DNA from: Byssothecium circinans
Lineage: Eukaryota > Ascomycota > Dothideomycetes > Pleosporales > Massarinaceae
Assembly (NCBI GenBank): GCA_010015675.1
Contig: ML976999.1
Coordinates: 620,059 to 684,058, forward strand
DNA length: 64,000 nt
Direction of reading: 5' to 3'
Shown here: positions 24,664 to 36,042 of the stretch, piece by piece
Layout: each line of letters starts with the position of its first letter
How positions within the stretch are numbered: position 1 is the first letter of the stretch
Program-made: the position numbers and the translations under genes
The notes under the pieces: model-generated
The model's database searches: none
Seen by the model: only the letters and a program-made list of their open reading frames with translations
Told to the model about the DNA's origin: nothing

Positions 24664-26161
24664 TTTAGCAAGAGCACGAACGAACACACGGTGAGAATCG
24701 AGACGATGGGCCAGCGGACGGACCGGAGGGCATCGTGCAAGGCGCAGGGAGCGTCGCATCGCATCCCCACCCACCACGGCCGCTTCATCGCATGCCCGCG
24801 ATCCACCCTCTGACGGCACCGCAGATGCGCCGTCGTCTACTCCGGTAAGAAATGGCTCGACATACTCAGCAAAAACATGGGCAGGCACCTCGGAGATGTT
24901 TCCCGTTGCCATGCGGGCGCGTCGTCTGGACGTATATGCGAAGTCACGGAAATAAACGTTGCGATCCTGCCATCCCATACGTGATGGCACGAACGGCGGT
25001 GGTCATAGGGGAGGGTGATGTTGATGGATGCTGGCAGGTGATGTTGTGACAGTTGGGAGCAGAGCACAACGGAAGCGGGGACAGGAGGCTGGGGATGCTG
25101 ACGTAGCTGTGGCTGAACAAGGACGCCACAGCGCCACGCCTCGTCAACATCTCATGATATCCTGGACATGCATGCACGACATTCCGGGCCAGCCGTTTGT
25201 CGAAAATGCTGACTGCCGATCCTTCGGCTATCGAGTCCGACTTCTGTTCTATTGCGTTCCGACGGTTCCGAAGACTCGAGCCTTTGGCACGAACAGCAGC
25301 AGCCGGAAGGGACGCGTCAACAGCAGCGATCACAAAAGGAGTTGGTACCTGTGGAGGACGCGGAAGGTTGACGGAATCCTCTCGGACCATTCAGTCCTAG
25401 CGGTCGGATGAAACCGCCACGTCCCGTACCCATTCATCGGCGTATAGCCCGTTCTCCCGGAGCACAGTCCGCCCTCCTCTTAAGACCATCTGGACTAGCT
25501 CTGAACAGACCTCCAAGGTCCACGGTGCCACGATGGAGATCTGAAGCGACCCGTCGCTTGCCCGCTTGCCTTCTGTTTGAGCTAGAACATGAGGCAATGC
25601 TTGTTCTCTGCACGTTGCCGGTAAAACACTAGCTCGGCTGGTTGATAAAACCCAAACCTAGTGAACCAGCCATGAGAGTGGCTCGAGCTTCTGAGCCGCT
25701 ATGTGTCCCTAATCTTCGGGTGAGATGAAATGTGTACTTGCTAGATGGCAACCACTCATGCGTAGAATAGGCCAACGCCTTCTACTCAAGGGAAACCTTT
25801 CACGATCAATCTCATAAGAAACTCCAATCAGACAACAGCCCATGATTAACGAACGCCATCTATGTACCAGATAACTGAACAGTCATGCTGGTCCTTGTTG
25901 CGTTAGAGCCCAGTTAAACACCTACGCTTTATGCTCGACATCCCTCAAGCTTCGAGTCTCATCTCTGCAGGTGGATAAACCCTGCAGCTCTCCTGACAGT
26001 TTGGCACCCTGCGTTATTATTGAACCGTAGCAGAGAACTAAAGATGGGCTGATGTTTACTAATGAACAAGTGTACGTCTTTTAACAACTCAGATAGGTAC
26101 CCGTGTCCCAGATCGTCTCTTTGAGCTCATATCAATTCTACCTACAACAGTGCTTCTCGCC
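24664..26161. other. Divergent intergenic region
   Basis: Upstream regions of the BTB gene (minus) and of the rhodopsin-domain gene (plus). Open frames on either strand near 24,944-25,411 overlap one another and show no domain. Nothing else recognised. Confidence 0.4.
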
Positions 26162-27520
26162 ATGTACACAGGGCCGACCGAAGGAGAACGGGCAACATGG
26201 CCAGCTCCCAACTACATCAATCCGGACACCCGAGTTCCCATGGTGCTGGGAGTTGAGATAACGTGCCTCACACTCGTCGTACTTTTCACGGCGCTCCGAT
26301 TCTATACCCGCATATTCATCGTTAAAGGTCTCGGTTTGGTATGCCTCGCTCGTCAAAAATGATTTATTGGGTTTCTCTGACCAAATAACCAGGACGATTT
26401 CATAATGCTCTTTGCATCTTGTGCTTCGGTTGGAACGAGTCTCATGATGTGCATATCGACCAGGCCCAAATACCAAACTGGATACCATATGTGTATGCTT
26501 CACTGTGCTTCTTCAAAGATGGCCCTCATAATTTTCAGGGGATCTGCTACCATCACTAGCTTTCGACGCTGCTGCAAAGGTGTGAGATTTTGCTCCCAAA
26601 CCTGTCTGAATGGCTACTCACAGCTACTCAGATAGGCATGGCAGCACAGCTTTTATTTGTGACTATTTCCGTGTTCATGAAGACCTCAGTACTTCTGACA
26701 TACCTTCGTAAGTCTTCTCTTCCCCAAGCTGATACCCCGCTCATCCCCGCAGGTATCTTTCCTTCAAAAACTAACAAAACCTTCTGCTACTCCATGTTTG
26801 CTTACGTGGTATTCTGGGGGATCGGCTCAACCAGCTTATCTCTCTTTCAATGCGAGTGAGTGCTTCGACTCTGGTGCTCCACCTGCAATACCTCAACTAT
26901 GATGCCGAGCATTAGCTGACCGCACGCAACAGTCCTATCCAAGCCTACTGGCTGCCATTTGAATACCCGAATGCGAAATGCATACCAATGCGGCTAGTTT
27001 TTCATATCCCTGGGGTAAGGGCGGCCTAAGCCCTCAGAAAATGCGACTGCTTACCACTTCCGCAGACTTCCAATATCCTCAGTGACTTCCTAGTAAGCCC
27101 TATCCATCCGAAATTGGATTCTGGCTAATCAACTTTAAAGATCTTTCTATGGCCTGCGAAAGACTTGTGGAAACTTCACCTTCCACTCAAGCAGCGCATC
27201 AACCTTGTCATAACGTTCAGCTTGGGTGCGATGTATGCTGCCATCTATCCACTGATCCACGTACTTACAGCTAACCTTATCAGCGTGTGCGTAGCAGGCG
27301 TATGTCGACTGTGGTACGCCACTATCTATGTAGCGAGCTCAGACGTGTTGTGTATACCATCCCCTCTATTCCCGTGACTATCCACGCGAAGACTGGGAAG
27401 CTGACATGAAAAACAGGGAATGGAGCATACTTCTACGTCATCGCCACAATCGAAACCAGTGTCGGAATCATCTGCGGCTGCATTCCCTCGTGCAAAGCTC
27501 TCTTGATTTCGGCTGCATAG
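26162..27520 (+). CDS. Fungal rhodopsin-domain integral membrane protein
   Basis: Ten exons can be placed: 26162-26338, 26393-26492, 26539-26579, 26632-26707, 26753-26855, 26933-27014, 27066-27092 (27-bp micro-exon), 27141-27232, 27284-27351 and 27417-27520. They sum to 870 bp, 289 aa, and every junction is GT..AG. The joined protein follows the seven-helix fungal 'rhodopsin domain' family step by step: LRFYTRIFIVKGLGLDDF, then GYHMWDL formed across intron 2, AAQLLFVTISVFMKTSVLL, then TSNILSDFL with IFLWPAKDLWKLHLPLKQR, VCVAGVCRLWYAT, and WNGAYFYVIATIETSVGIIC ending CIPSCKALL. Each intron is needed to restore the motif, so this is a real gene. It stops at TAG 27,518 directly after the last helix; most relatives have a longer cytoplasmic tail. 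Function in the family is mostly unknown; no retinal-binding claim is made. Confidence 0.88.
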
Positions 27521-28426
27521 TTTCATTGCGGCGTCGCAGAGCTCCAATGCGAAGTACACCATTACGAAAAGGACTGAGATTCAAATCACAGGCGGGGAGT
27601 GTCCCTCGAGCCCCGGAAGGATGAGCATGATGCCCACGGAATCGGATATTAGTCAAAAAAACTGAGGGAGGGCCATGTTGCAGGATCGGATAATGACAGT
27701 GGAAAGAAGCGAAGCGGAAGAAATTTGCTAGAGACGGCAACTCTTCTCCCGACGAACCCTTCACGGAGACTGGGGATGATGGGAGTAAGGCGGGTCCGCA
27801 CTTTGAAGATAAGGTATAGATGGGCATGGGCAGGCGGCCCTTGGGAACAAAGATTAGACAATGGGATGCTACCATGACTTGCTGGATGACTTATGATTGT
27901 GATATCGATGGTTTTATAGACGTTTCTGTACCATATGTTGAAGCAGGTGTGAAGGATGTGACCGTCTTTTCACGCGAAGACTTCCTGTTACGAATTGTTT
28001 TATATTTTCCCACGCTGTTTTGTTCATCACTCTATCACTCCTTTCGTCGGCTGCTTCTGTCGAAGCATGTGCCGCCGTACATGTGTTTATTTCATGTTGT
28101 CGCATCGTTCCTTCTCTTCTGGGAGGCGCAAAGTTTTCCCGCTTTCCGACAGCCATCCGCAATCTCCACCTCCACCACCATTGAACCTCTCATCCATGAG
28201 CACTACTTGTTAGAACCCTCCATCGAGAAATTTCGCATAAAATCGCCACTGTCAACGCCATCAGGCTGATGATAACGAGCATTACCACCACGGGGAACAC
28301 TAGCGGCGCGGTGATGCCGGGAGAGTCATCCGCCGTGGAACAACAATCACCCGATCGCGACCCCACAGCAACTCTCAGACACCAGTCATTCTCACATGCC
28401 AAATCCGTTACCATAGACTGTTTCGT
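27521..28426. other. Intergenic region, possibly with lost tail of the preceding gene
   Basis: Short frames after 27,520 (around 27,590-27,660) read as hydrophilic tail-like sequence, but in changing frames, so they may be remains of the rhodopsin-domain protein's C-terminal tail. A minus-strand frame around 28,190-28,420 contains one hydrophobic segment (PLVFPVVVMLVIISLMALTV) but has no clear start or relatives. Confidence 0.35.
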
Positions 28427-30828
28427 ATGAGTCAACGTATGAATCAAGACATGGCTGCCTTGTGGCCGATCGAGCTGCCTTACGGCCTGAGTCACTACCA
28501 TCAACATATCCAAACGCTGGGCCAAGGTAAAGATAAAGGTAAAGGTAATGGTCAAAGTAAAAATATAGCGATCCCCCTCGGTGACCTTCAATTCTGCTGT
28601 CCTTCTTTAGTAGACCTCCGACACGGCCTCACGCCATCTCTTTCTGCGACACCTCGCCGACCCCGCCATTCTCTCGCCACTCTGCCTCGCGAGCCTCGCC
28701 TTCTTCCACTGGGACTGGAACTCCAGAATCAGCGGAGGGGAAAAAGGAGGGAGAGAGAGGACATTGCTATTCAAGTACCGAAGAGGCCTATGAGGCTAGG
28801 CGGGCAGGTAGTAAAGAGGCGGACGAGGGCACTAAAACCGAAGCCGAAGGCAAAGGCTACGAGAGAGCCAAAGAAGGGCAGACCTTTTGGAGAAAAGGTG
28901 GGGCTGAGGAAGCAACAACAACAAGCTATCGTAATCGATGATAGCGACGAGGAGATGCAAGAAACGAATACTACAACGAATTCACCGCTAGCAGCATCCT
29001 CACGGAGCCACAAGTCGAACGGCCCGTCCGATTGGCTGCAAGATTCAATTCGCTCTTATCGAATTATCACCGCGCCCATACCATACTTGGACATTTATCG
29101 GTACACCGCAAGCCCCGCACCGTTCAGCGACCCGATTGATACCTTGTACCGCAATCAAAGGGGTTTTACACTGAAGAAGGACTTCCCCGTGCCCCAAATC
29201 GAACCCATACCGAGTGAAGTGATCTAGTAAGTCTTGCAGTAGCTTGATACAATACTTCTAGTAATGTATGCACTGACAGTGTATTAGTGAAGGAACACCG
29301 CCTAAGATCGCAAACTATTCCTTTCCGCAGTCCAGATCTGCCACGCCGCTTGTGTTTCGAACATCTTACGACTCCTTTGCGCACCCCCAGGAAGCATATG
29401 TTACCCCAACTCCGACGAGGGGAACGACATTGTGTGTAAGCTCACCAAGTTTCGTACAAGCACAAGAGCTGCCGTTCGAAACAGCAAGCCATATACCCCC
29501 AGAGAGGCAGGTCTCTTCACCTTCCCCATTTAGTGACTAGGTTCCTCCACATAATGACGTTTTCCCCACATTCGATACATGCGCCTCCACTCCCGCTTTA
29601 ACATTAGAGCATACGGCTTCGAATTTGACGTTTCCAACATCTTGCTCTACGCCCCAGAAGCCTTTTGCCGAAACCTTCACTCTCGCCGATATATCCGATT
29701 TCGAATTAAGGAAGAACGTGGCTCAACTTATGGCTGTAGCACCAGCGTTACCGGTATGGGATCTGTACAATCTTCTGGTTGAGAAAAAGGGGAAATTCGA
29801 CGAAGCTCGAGATCGAGTCTTTAGACGTTCTCCCCAAGGGCACCGTGAAATCTTTGGGAAAACGCATGCAGTGCCGAAGTCGCCGAGCCCAATGCACGAA
29901 GCCTCCGATCTAGTCATGTTAAATGATGGTGATGGAGATGAGGAGGACGATGTTATGATTAGTGAGTGATAATTTGCAGACGCATACTATGTACGTAATT
30001 ACTAACTATCGAACCCTAGAGCTCGATCTTAACGATCGGAATTTTCTAGATGAGAACGATATACCGTTCTCGCCATCACCCGCCCCTATTCGAAAAAGCA
30101 CAACACGGCGTAAGGAAAGGAACCAGACGACACAAAACTCTAAGACGAAGAAGGCTAAAGCCTTACAGCGCACAAAGCTCCCACAATCGAAGTGTGCGCC
30201 TCCAACTTCAAATGCGCCGTCCACTGTTATAAACCCGACGCTCCCGCAACATCAAACTTCCTTTACCTGCTCAAAACTACCACCGTCCTCCAGGTTAAGG
30301 CCTGAAGCAACGACTAAATCTCACACGCCTAGATCGCCATTGAAGTTACCCAAGTTAAAACGCTCTATCTCAGCTTCGGGGCTATCTCAGTCTCAGTCAA
30401 AACCTAAAGCGAAATCTGTCTGCAGCACGTCTGCTCAAACTGCCAATAAGAGTAAGGGAAACGTCTATCGCAGTCGCGCACGAGCTAGAGCAGTAGCGAA
30501 AGAAGCGCTGCCTCAAGCTGCGTCTAGAAACCGGCCCGGCTTGCTTGAGAAGATTACCTCGGACACCGATGATGACTGGAGGACTCCGCAACGTAAGGTA
30601 ACGGGTCGTCTATCCCTGCTCACTCATGGCGTAGTCTTTGATGAGCCTGAGTGCGATGGCATATACGAGGAGAGTGAAGCTGTCTCGAGCACAGATATCG
30701 AGGAGACTAGTAGTGACGACGACGATGATGATGAAGCGAGCGATGTCGAGATAAAAGAGATCGAGGAAGAGCTGCGGATTGATATGGAGCAGCCATTCCT
30801 CATTAGACCCATCAATGGCTACAGATGA
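28427..30828 (+). CDS. Nuclear-type protein with CUE/UBA-like segment and acidic tail, unknown function
   Basis: Not a family I recognise. Proposed exons are 28427-29226, 29288-29435, 29541-29961 and 30020-30828, about 725 aa. Introns 1 (GTAAGT..TTAG) and 3 (GTGAGT, TACTAAC branch, CTAG) are convincing. The middle intron (GTAAGC..ACTAG, 105 bp) is inferred because otherwise TAG at 29,538 stops the frame while the same frame stays open beyond it; this TAG could instead be a real lesion. The N-terminal half is basic (KRREREDI, KPKPKAKATREPKKGR), then IVIDDSDEE. A helical segment in exon 3 (LRKNVAQLMAVAPALPVWDL, LVEKKGKFDEARDRVFR) looks like a small CUE/UBA-type bundle. The last exon is Ser/Lys-rich and ends in an Asp run before EIEEELRIDM. 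The start codon is uncertain. Confidence 0.55.
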
Positions 30829-31143
30829 GAAGCGTCTCGAACAAGCAGCACTTTCTAACAGTTCGCATTGCTATGAGCGTAAGTTTGGGAATCCATCAAT
30901 TATCAACTCATCATCTCAGAATTATGAGTCTGATGCTGGTGGAAGCTTGCAAGCGTTCTTGATACTTCTCAAAATCATCGCCCTTGCTCTATTAGAATAG
31001 CTATCTCTACCCCAATTTCACTTATATTCAGCGAAGTACTTATTTTCCCTTCGCTCTTGTTAAATATCTTTATTTTAATAGCTCCGTAAATTCCTTGAGA
31101 TGGGTATATTGCTACATCTCAGCCCTTTATACTAGATTAGCTC

Positions 31144-31198
31144 CTGCCTTACCCTTGCTTATACTTTTACCTTCACCTTCACCTTCACCTTTACCATT
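31144..31198. repeat. Short CTTCAC/CTTTAC hexamer repeat
   Basis: Degenerate tandem hexamers (TTTACC, TTCACC three times, TTTACC). A mirror version, (GGTAAA)n-like, occurs near 28,526-28,550. Simple sequence only. Confidence 0.6.
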
Positions 31199-31203
31199 AA
31201 TTC

Positions 31204-33113
31204 GCTAAACAAGATATAGATACCAGCGTCTCTCCCTACTTCCTCTTGTGCACAAACAATCACACCATAAATTCCGCGACCGCAAAGAAGAAACCCAGTG
31301 AGGATGCGCACACGACTGTGACAAAGCGGAGCAAATGCCCTAAACCAAAGGTCAAGCAGCAGCCTTCCCAGATTGCTTATAAGGTAAGCATCCGCCATAC
31401 TCAAAGCAATCAACCAATCCGCCAATCAAAGTCCAGACATCGTGAACCTAAGCTCACCGCAAGTTCAGACCGATCAGAACCCAATGACTGGATTTGCTGA
31501 CAGACAAAGCAGCCGGCCAGCACGAGGCGGGAGTTGAATTGGTATTACTTTAATAGGTGATCTGGATTTGGAAGGGGCGACGGTTACACCACGACGACGA
31601 CGACCGTCTCCGCGTCATTACTTAATTGCTCTACTAACCACCCCCCCCCCTCTCTCTCTAGACTACGAGAGCAGCAAAAGACTACCCCGCCTAAAAGCAA
31701 ACTGTCTTCCACCAACTGTCAAAATTGGCCGTCAACACGAGCAACAACAAGAGCGTTCATTATACCAGCCATCGCAATCACTCTCCCTTACCTAGCACAA
31801 CATCTACCAGTCTAGGACAACTGTCCTAGGTGAAGGCTTGCGGACAGGTAAAGGTGGAAAGCGAGGAGCTTGGGTGAGCAGATCCCTTCACCGAGGCTTT
31901 CTTGGCTGCTGCAGTTTGCTAACGGACCCAGCTCTCTCACGACGCTAGATAGCTAGTTAATGCGGACGCCGCCATTGCGGATGGCTTAAGAAAGCTATCT
32001 TATGCGTTTAATTATATTGGCCGTCCTCTGTCGCAGCTTCTAGAGTGGGCCTTGGACAACTTGTCTTCACCAAAGTCGCCTTCACCTCGACTTGCACCCA
32101 AACTACCACGAGCAAACCAAACAACAAATTTAAGTTCCCCTTCGACGTCTTTCCTCGCATTTTTGAAAAGCAGTCCAACTGGCAACGCCATCATGCCAGG
32201 AAAGAAGTCCATACATCAAAGTATACAGGATTCGGGGATAGATGATTTCGTTGAGGATCCAGGTCAAGGTGAAGAGGAGCTTTCGGATGAGGAATACGAG
32301 CCTAGTGGGGATGAAGAGGAAGAAAGTTCTGAAGGGAGTCCACCACCGCGGTTCGCCCAAAAAGTGCAGGCTCGACGCGCAAGGGGGCTTTCACAGAGCA
32401 ATAGCATTGCGCAAGAAGTGGAGGAGTTGAAGGAAAATCAACCGTCAAACAACAAAAGGTCTTCGGCTCGGAAAAGGAAGCAGTGTCCAGCATCGATGCC
32501 GAATTCGGAATATCTGCACCAGTTGTCAAAAAAGTCCTCCAAACACAGTAAAGTCCGCGACACGTCCTCACCATCATACTCTCCCTCCGCATCATCATGC
32601 TCGGACACTACATCATGCGTGAGCCCTGAACCTCAAAACGCTCAACCTAACCGCCGACATCGTCCAATCGTCGATTTCTCCGAAGAAGAAGCATCTACAA
32701 GTGTCATCCCGCCGTTACAAACAAGGCATCAGGACACATCAAAGTATCCTGACCTCGTATCCCCTCAGACTCGCCCCACCCGCAGCCCTACCAACCCCGA
32801 ATATTTCATGAGCTGCGGATTATGGCCGCCGCTTAACCATTCCCTACAACGACGAAGTAACCGCCGTACGCCATGCACGCCTTCCGCATACGTGTCGCCC
32901 GAACCGCCTTCGATACGTCGGCGTTCACCCTTTTCTCACCCACGCTCAAGCTTCCAGGAGGTTCACTTTTCGCCAACCCGTCGACGAGACCCAGACGAAT
33001 ACGACTCGGAGCTCGATGCGGACAGAGACTGGCCCATGCAATCGATTGAAATAACACCTGAGCAGATCGAACGGAATCTCCGATTCAAGAAACGAATCCG
33101 AAGGAGGGAATGA
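31204..33113 (+). pseudogene. Multi-exon acidic/basic protein, apparently broken, unknown function
   Basis: Readable exons are about 31,204-31,383 (KKKPSEDAHTTVTKRSKCPK; no ATG in frame), 31,504-31,556, 31,662-31,812 and about 31,860-33,113. The first two introns are good (GTAAGC..CAG; GTGATC with CTACTAAC and a long pyrimidine tract ..CTAG) and keep frame. After HLPV the frame meets TAG at 31,813, TGA and TAA within 15 codons. Coding-like sequence then resumes in the same frame (SLGEQIPSPRLSWLLQF) until a one-base shift near 31,950 leads into LVNADAAIADGLRKLSYAF and the long last exon. That exon holds a Glu-rich block (EEELSDEEYEPSGDEEEESS), basic stretches and Ser/Pro-rich sequence ending RFKKRIRRRE. 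Either a decayed gene or splicing I cannot resolve. The last part alone (from 32,193, MPGKKSIHQSIQDSGIDDF) could still be expressed. Confidence 0.45.
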
Positions 33114-33642
33114 GACAAAAGTTCAGGTGCATGGACGATGGATGATAAATGAAGTGGTTATAGCGTGGCAGTGAAACGGAGAGTGATTGCGGGGAATTTC
33201 CAGGGGAGATCAGATCTGCGGAGTCTATTTTGGCTCTGTAAGTTCAAGTCTTCTACTTCCGAAAGGTAGGACCGCATCAACTTAGGATCGAGAGAAGGCC
33301 ACAATATCTTTGGCGTTTGGGACCCCCCCAAAAAAAATTGGGGACTTGAATTGAATTAGGACTAATTGGTTTATTCGGCGAGCCGGAGGGGCAAATTTCT
33401 AACCCTCAGTAGGGGAGGTTCCTTAGCTGAGGGGCTCTGTTTCCCATTAACAATTAAAGAAACGGGATAATTCTACGGGTGGTTTGAAAAATCAACCTTA
33501 CGGTGCTGGTGGGTGGTAGTAGCAATTTAAGGCATTGTTTGCCATTTAGAAAGCACAATCTTGCATAAATCAGTTCCTTTCCATAGCTCTTCTACTTCTC
33601 TTAATAATCCGAAAATGCATGAAGGAGCTCTAATACCGGCTG
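33114..33642. other. Intergenic stretch, nothing recognised
   Basis: Contains a short poly-A/C run at about 33,325 and no frame with coding character. Confidence 0.4.
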
Positions 33643-34143
33643 CTATAGTAATCGCGTCCGATGGTTTCTTATATCTTGAGAATAGTCCCTATGCTTATGG
33701 CGATGAGAGTCGCGATGCTTACGTTCGTAACGAGTATTGTGATACGCACGACCGTGCTGCTCCTGATATCCACACTTGTCGTGTCTGCGCCTATCACGCG
33801 TTAAGTCAGGGTTCTTCCCTATGTCTAAATCATCTTTTTCGTCGTTAAGTTGATACTATCTATCATGTCGTTGTCTCCTCTGCCGACCTCTTCCTCTTCT
33901 TCCCTTCTTTAACCAACGATTGAAGTATACGAGCCCTGTTATGCCTGCTATAAGAAGGACAGCGGAGAAACATATGGCTATCTTTGCGCCTTTGTCTAGA
34001 TTGAGGGGTGGTTTGTGGAAGGTCAATTTGGGAAGTGGAGGAGGGAGGTTAGGAGGACTGATTACGGGTGGGTCGTCGAGATACCAGTGTGGTCCGTGTT
34101 TAGTGAGGGTTTGCGAAGGGGTAGCAGATAGAAGGGGTGGCAT
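33643..34143 (-). pseudogene. Small single-pass membrane protein with one in-frame TAG
   Basis: Minus-strand ATG at 34,143 starts MPPLLSATPSQTLTKHGPHW, a Pro-rich segment, then one membrane helix (AKIAICFSAVLLIAGITGLV) followed by a strongly basic tail (KKGRRGRGRQRRQRHDR). TAG at 33,858-33,856 ends the frame after 95 residues. The same frame then runs open for 70 more codons with highly charged Arg/His-rich sequence (DLTRDRRRHDKCGYQEQ, RKHRDSHRHKHRDY) to TAG at 33,645-33,643. This suggests a 166-codon gene with a single nonsense change. Topology by charge is short outside N-terminus and cytosolic basic tail. Either the 95-residue form is real or this is a recent pseudogene. Family unknown. 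Confidence 0.5.
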
Positions 34144-34817
34144 GTTTTAAAGAAATGTGAAAGTTTCGTTTAGGATGTGAATAATATCTATCAGTCTTTA
34201 GATTTAGAGGGATTTCAGTGGCCAGAAGTTTGAGAATTGAGGACGAAAGTGGTAACGTGCATCCACGCGTAACGGAACAACCGCTGTAGCGGAACAACAT
34301 CGTCTTTATTACCATCTTATACATAGCAACGCTACTATCTAGAGCTATACATATTGTTTACTTGTAGATTAGCTATTGCTATATCTATAGTCGAACTCAG
34401 AATAGAAAATTACAATAGCGTGGCGTTGCAGTCAGATATTCTGTTAGCAGCTACTAGCCGGGCTAGCATTGTTTTCCTTGCTAGACGGTTAAATATTGCA
34501 TGCCTTGGGGCTTCGGTGGTATGTGATAAGGGTTTGATTAAGGAAGTTTCTATCCTGACCTATTTGCAGTGCAATATACTTGAAAATGATGAATCCGAGA
34601 GTTTCTCCGTATAGATAGTTAGTAGGCACGATGCTTGGCACATGATTAGACATAGCTAAGTCATTCGTATTAAAAGAAGCGCACTATGCTTAAAATGATT
34701 CTACAGCCACTTTGTGCCTTTGTTCTATTTTTGACGGGTCCACGCCGAAGTGCCCGGCAACGGGTGCGATGAGCTTTCGTGCTCCTCCCATCTCCATCGG
34801 CACCATAGTACATAGCC
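34144..34817. other. Intergenic stretch, nothing recognised
   Basis: Moderately A+T-rich, with short frames only; no domain, repeat or RNA gene seen. Confidence 0.4.
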
Positions 34818-35230
34818 ATGGATCCAGCCAGCCAGGCGCTGGCGCGAAATCTCCCCACAAACATCCGTAGAACCTACGCTGCCCTAGCAGAACACAGCGA
34901 TAGTCGTATATCCCGCACTACCGTGTGGTATCGTGCGAAGGGACGACCATCAAGGCGGACTAAAGCCCAGAACCAGCAGTACCTTACCCCATCCAAAGAG
35001 AAAGCATGCGTACAGCACATATTACGAACGGCGAATCTCGGGTTTCCTTTACGGATTAAGGACATCCCTCCGCTAGCCTTCAGTCGTGAAGCATCCCAAC
35101 TTCGCCAGTTGCCAGCATAATTGCCCCGGCGCCCATGGACTTCTCGCCCAGCCTAGAAGTTCACACGGCGAGTCCCAAGCAGAAGTGGGGCGTTGTGCTT
35201 ATCAGCCGGACGAACGGCAGCCAGCGTCAC
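34818..35230 (+). pseudogene. N-terminal fragment of a Fot1/pogo-type transposase
   Basis: From ATG 34,818 the frame gives the CENP-B-type DNA-binding part typical of fungal Fot1/pogo transposases: TTVWYRAKGRPSRRTKAQNQ, QYLTPSKEKACVQHILR, NLGFPLRIKDIPPLAFS. It then shifts frame and stops at 35,118. Sequence to about 35,230 has weak remains in other frames. The DDE catalytic domain is absent, so this is a truncated dead copy. It is not A+T-biased, unlike the Fot1-like copies to the right. Confidence 0.75.
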
Positions 35231-35362
35231 CATAATCCATCGCACGACCTCGAGGCAACTCCCAACCGCAGGCCACCCGCAGCGCCAGCTTGCGTCCCTC
35301 AGTGTTGCTCAGCAAGATCTTTCTACATTCTAATTATTCTACTCAAATCTACACAAATCAAT

Positions 35363-35596
35363 ATGTGCGGTATTGCATGTAAAACGTATGCCGGTTGTCG
35401 CCGCAACCCTAAACACAACATAAGGACTGGCTATCTGCGCTGTCAAACAGCACAAGCCCGCCCGAACCAACAACTCTGTGTGCCTGCAAGTGGACAGCAA
35501 AGGGACTTGCCTTTGACCCTTGATGTTCAAGATACGAACGTTGCCGGAGACTGTCCTGTTTGGGAGGCTGAGACGCCACCCAATTCCTCAGATTAA
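35363..35596 (+). CDS. Small Cys-containing fungal protein, unknown function
   Basis: A 77-aa frame beginning MCGIACKTYAGCRRNP, with further Cys residues (YLRCQTAQARPNQQLC and DCPVW). The pattern MC..., early tyrosine and spaced Cys/His residues recurs in many short uncharacterised Pezizomycotina proteins. No signal peptide is seen, so a secreted effector is not supported. Single exon, TAA stop. It may be slightly decayed, since relatives usually have a more regular Cys/His spacing. Confidence 0.45.
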   Translation: MCGIACKTYAGCRRNPKHNIRTGYLRCQTAQARPNQQLCVPASGQQRDLPLTLDVQDTNVAGDCPVWEAETPPNSSD

Positions 35597-35706
35597 GATT
35601 GGTCGGTCCCCCATTTGACCCCCATCAACTGGCAGCGCTTGCGAGCGTATTGGCATGCAGCAGCGTTTAGTTGTTCAAATTTGCTAACTCATAACTCAGC
35701 TCGAAC

Positions 35707-36042
35707 TTATGGGAGAGATGTGGTTGCATACAAGTTGCCGTTCTTTCTTACTTTGAAGACTTCGTATGTTATCGTGCTGTCGTCGATGGTCGGGTGTGAG
35801 TTGCAGTGGATGTCCAGAATAATATACATCTTGGAAGATTCGTTGGGGGGGATTAAATGAGAGTAGAAATCATTTAGAGGTTCAGGGCCGTGCAGAGCGA
35901 AGAATTGTTCATTTATTACCGCGTCCTCAAGCCAGTATTGATCGCTGAAACGAAGGACGACTCGCTTCGGGTCGTTGATGGATTCCATCGGCTGTGCTAT
36001 CATCCACTTCCAGCAAAATGTGTGTAGCGTTGTTAGGCGCAA
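35707..36042 (-). CDS. Hypothetical protein fragment
   Basis: Minus-strand open frame with good amino-acid composition, 111 codons. Examples are ESINDPKRVVLRFSDQYWLE and NEQFFALHGPEPLNDFYSHL. The first ATG in frame is some way in (WMIAQPM), so the true start may lie in an upstream exon not identified. No domain recognised. It lies at the border of the A+T-rich island. Confidence 0.3.
   Translation of the reverse strand: MRLTTLHTFCWKWMIAQPMESINDPKRVVLRFSDQYWLEDAVINEQFFALHGPEPLNDFYSHLIPPNESSKMYIILDIHCNSHPTIDDSTITYEVFKVRKNGNLYATTSLP

Noticed and set aside
24944..25390. Minus-strand 148-codon frame upstream of the BTB gene
   Set aside because: Overlaps the likely promoter and leader of the BTB gene, faces an equally long plus-strand frame, and shows no domain.
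31810..31830. CTAGGACA-AC-TGTCCTAG palindrome as a regulatory site or terminator
   Set aside because: An isolated perfect palindrome within a decayed coding region, with no repeat elsewhere; its role cannot be supported.
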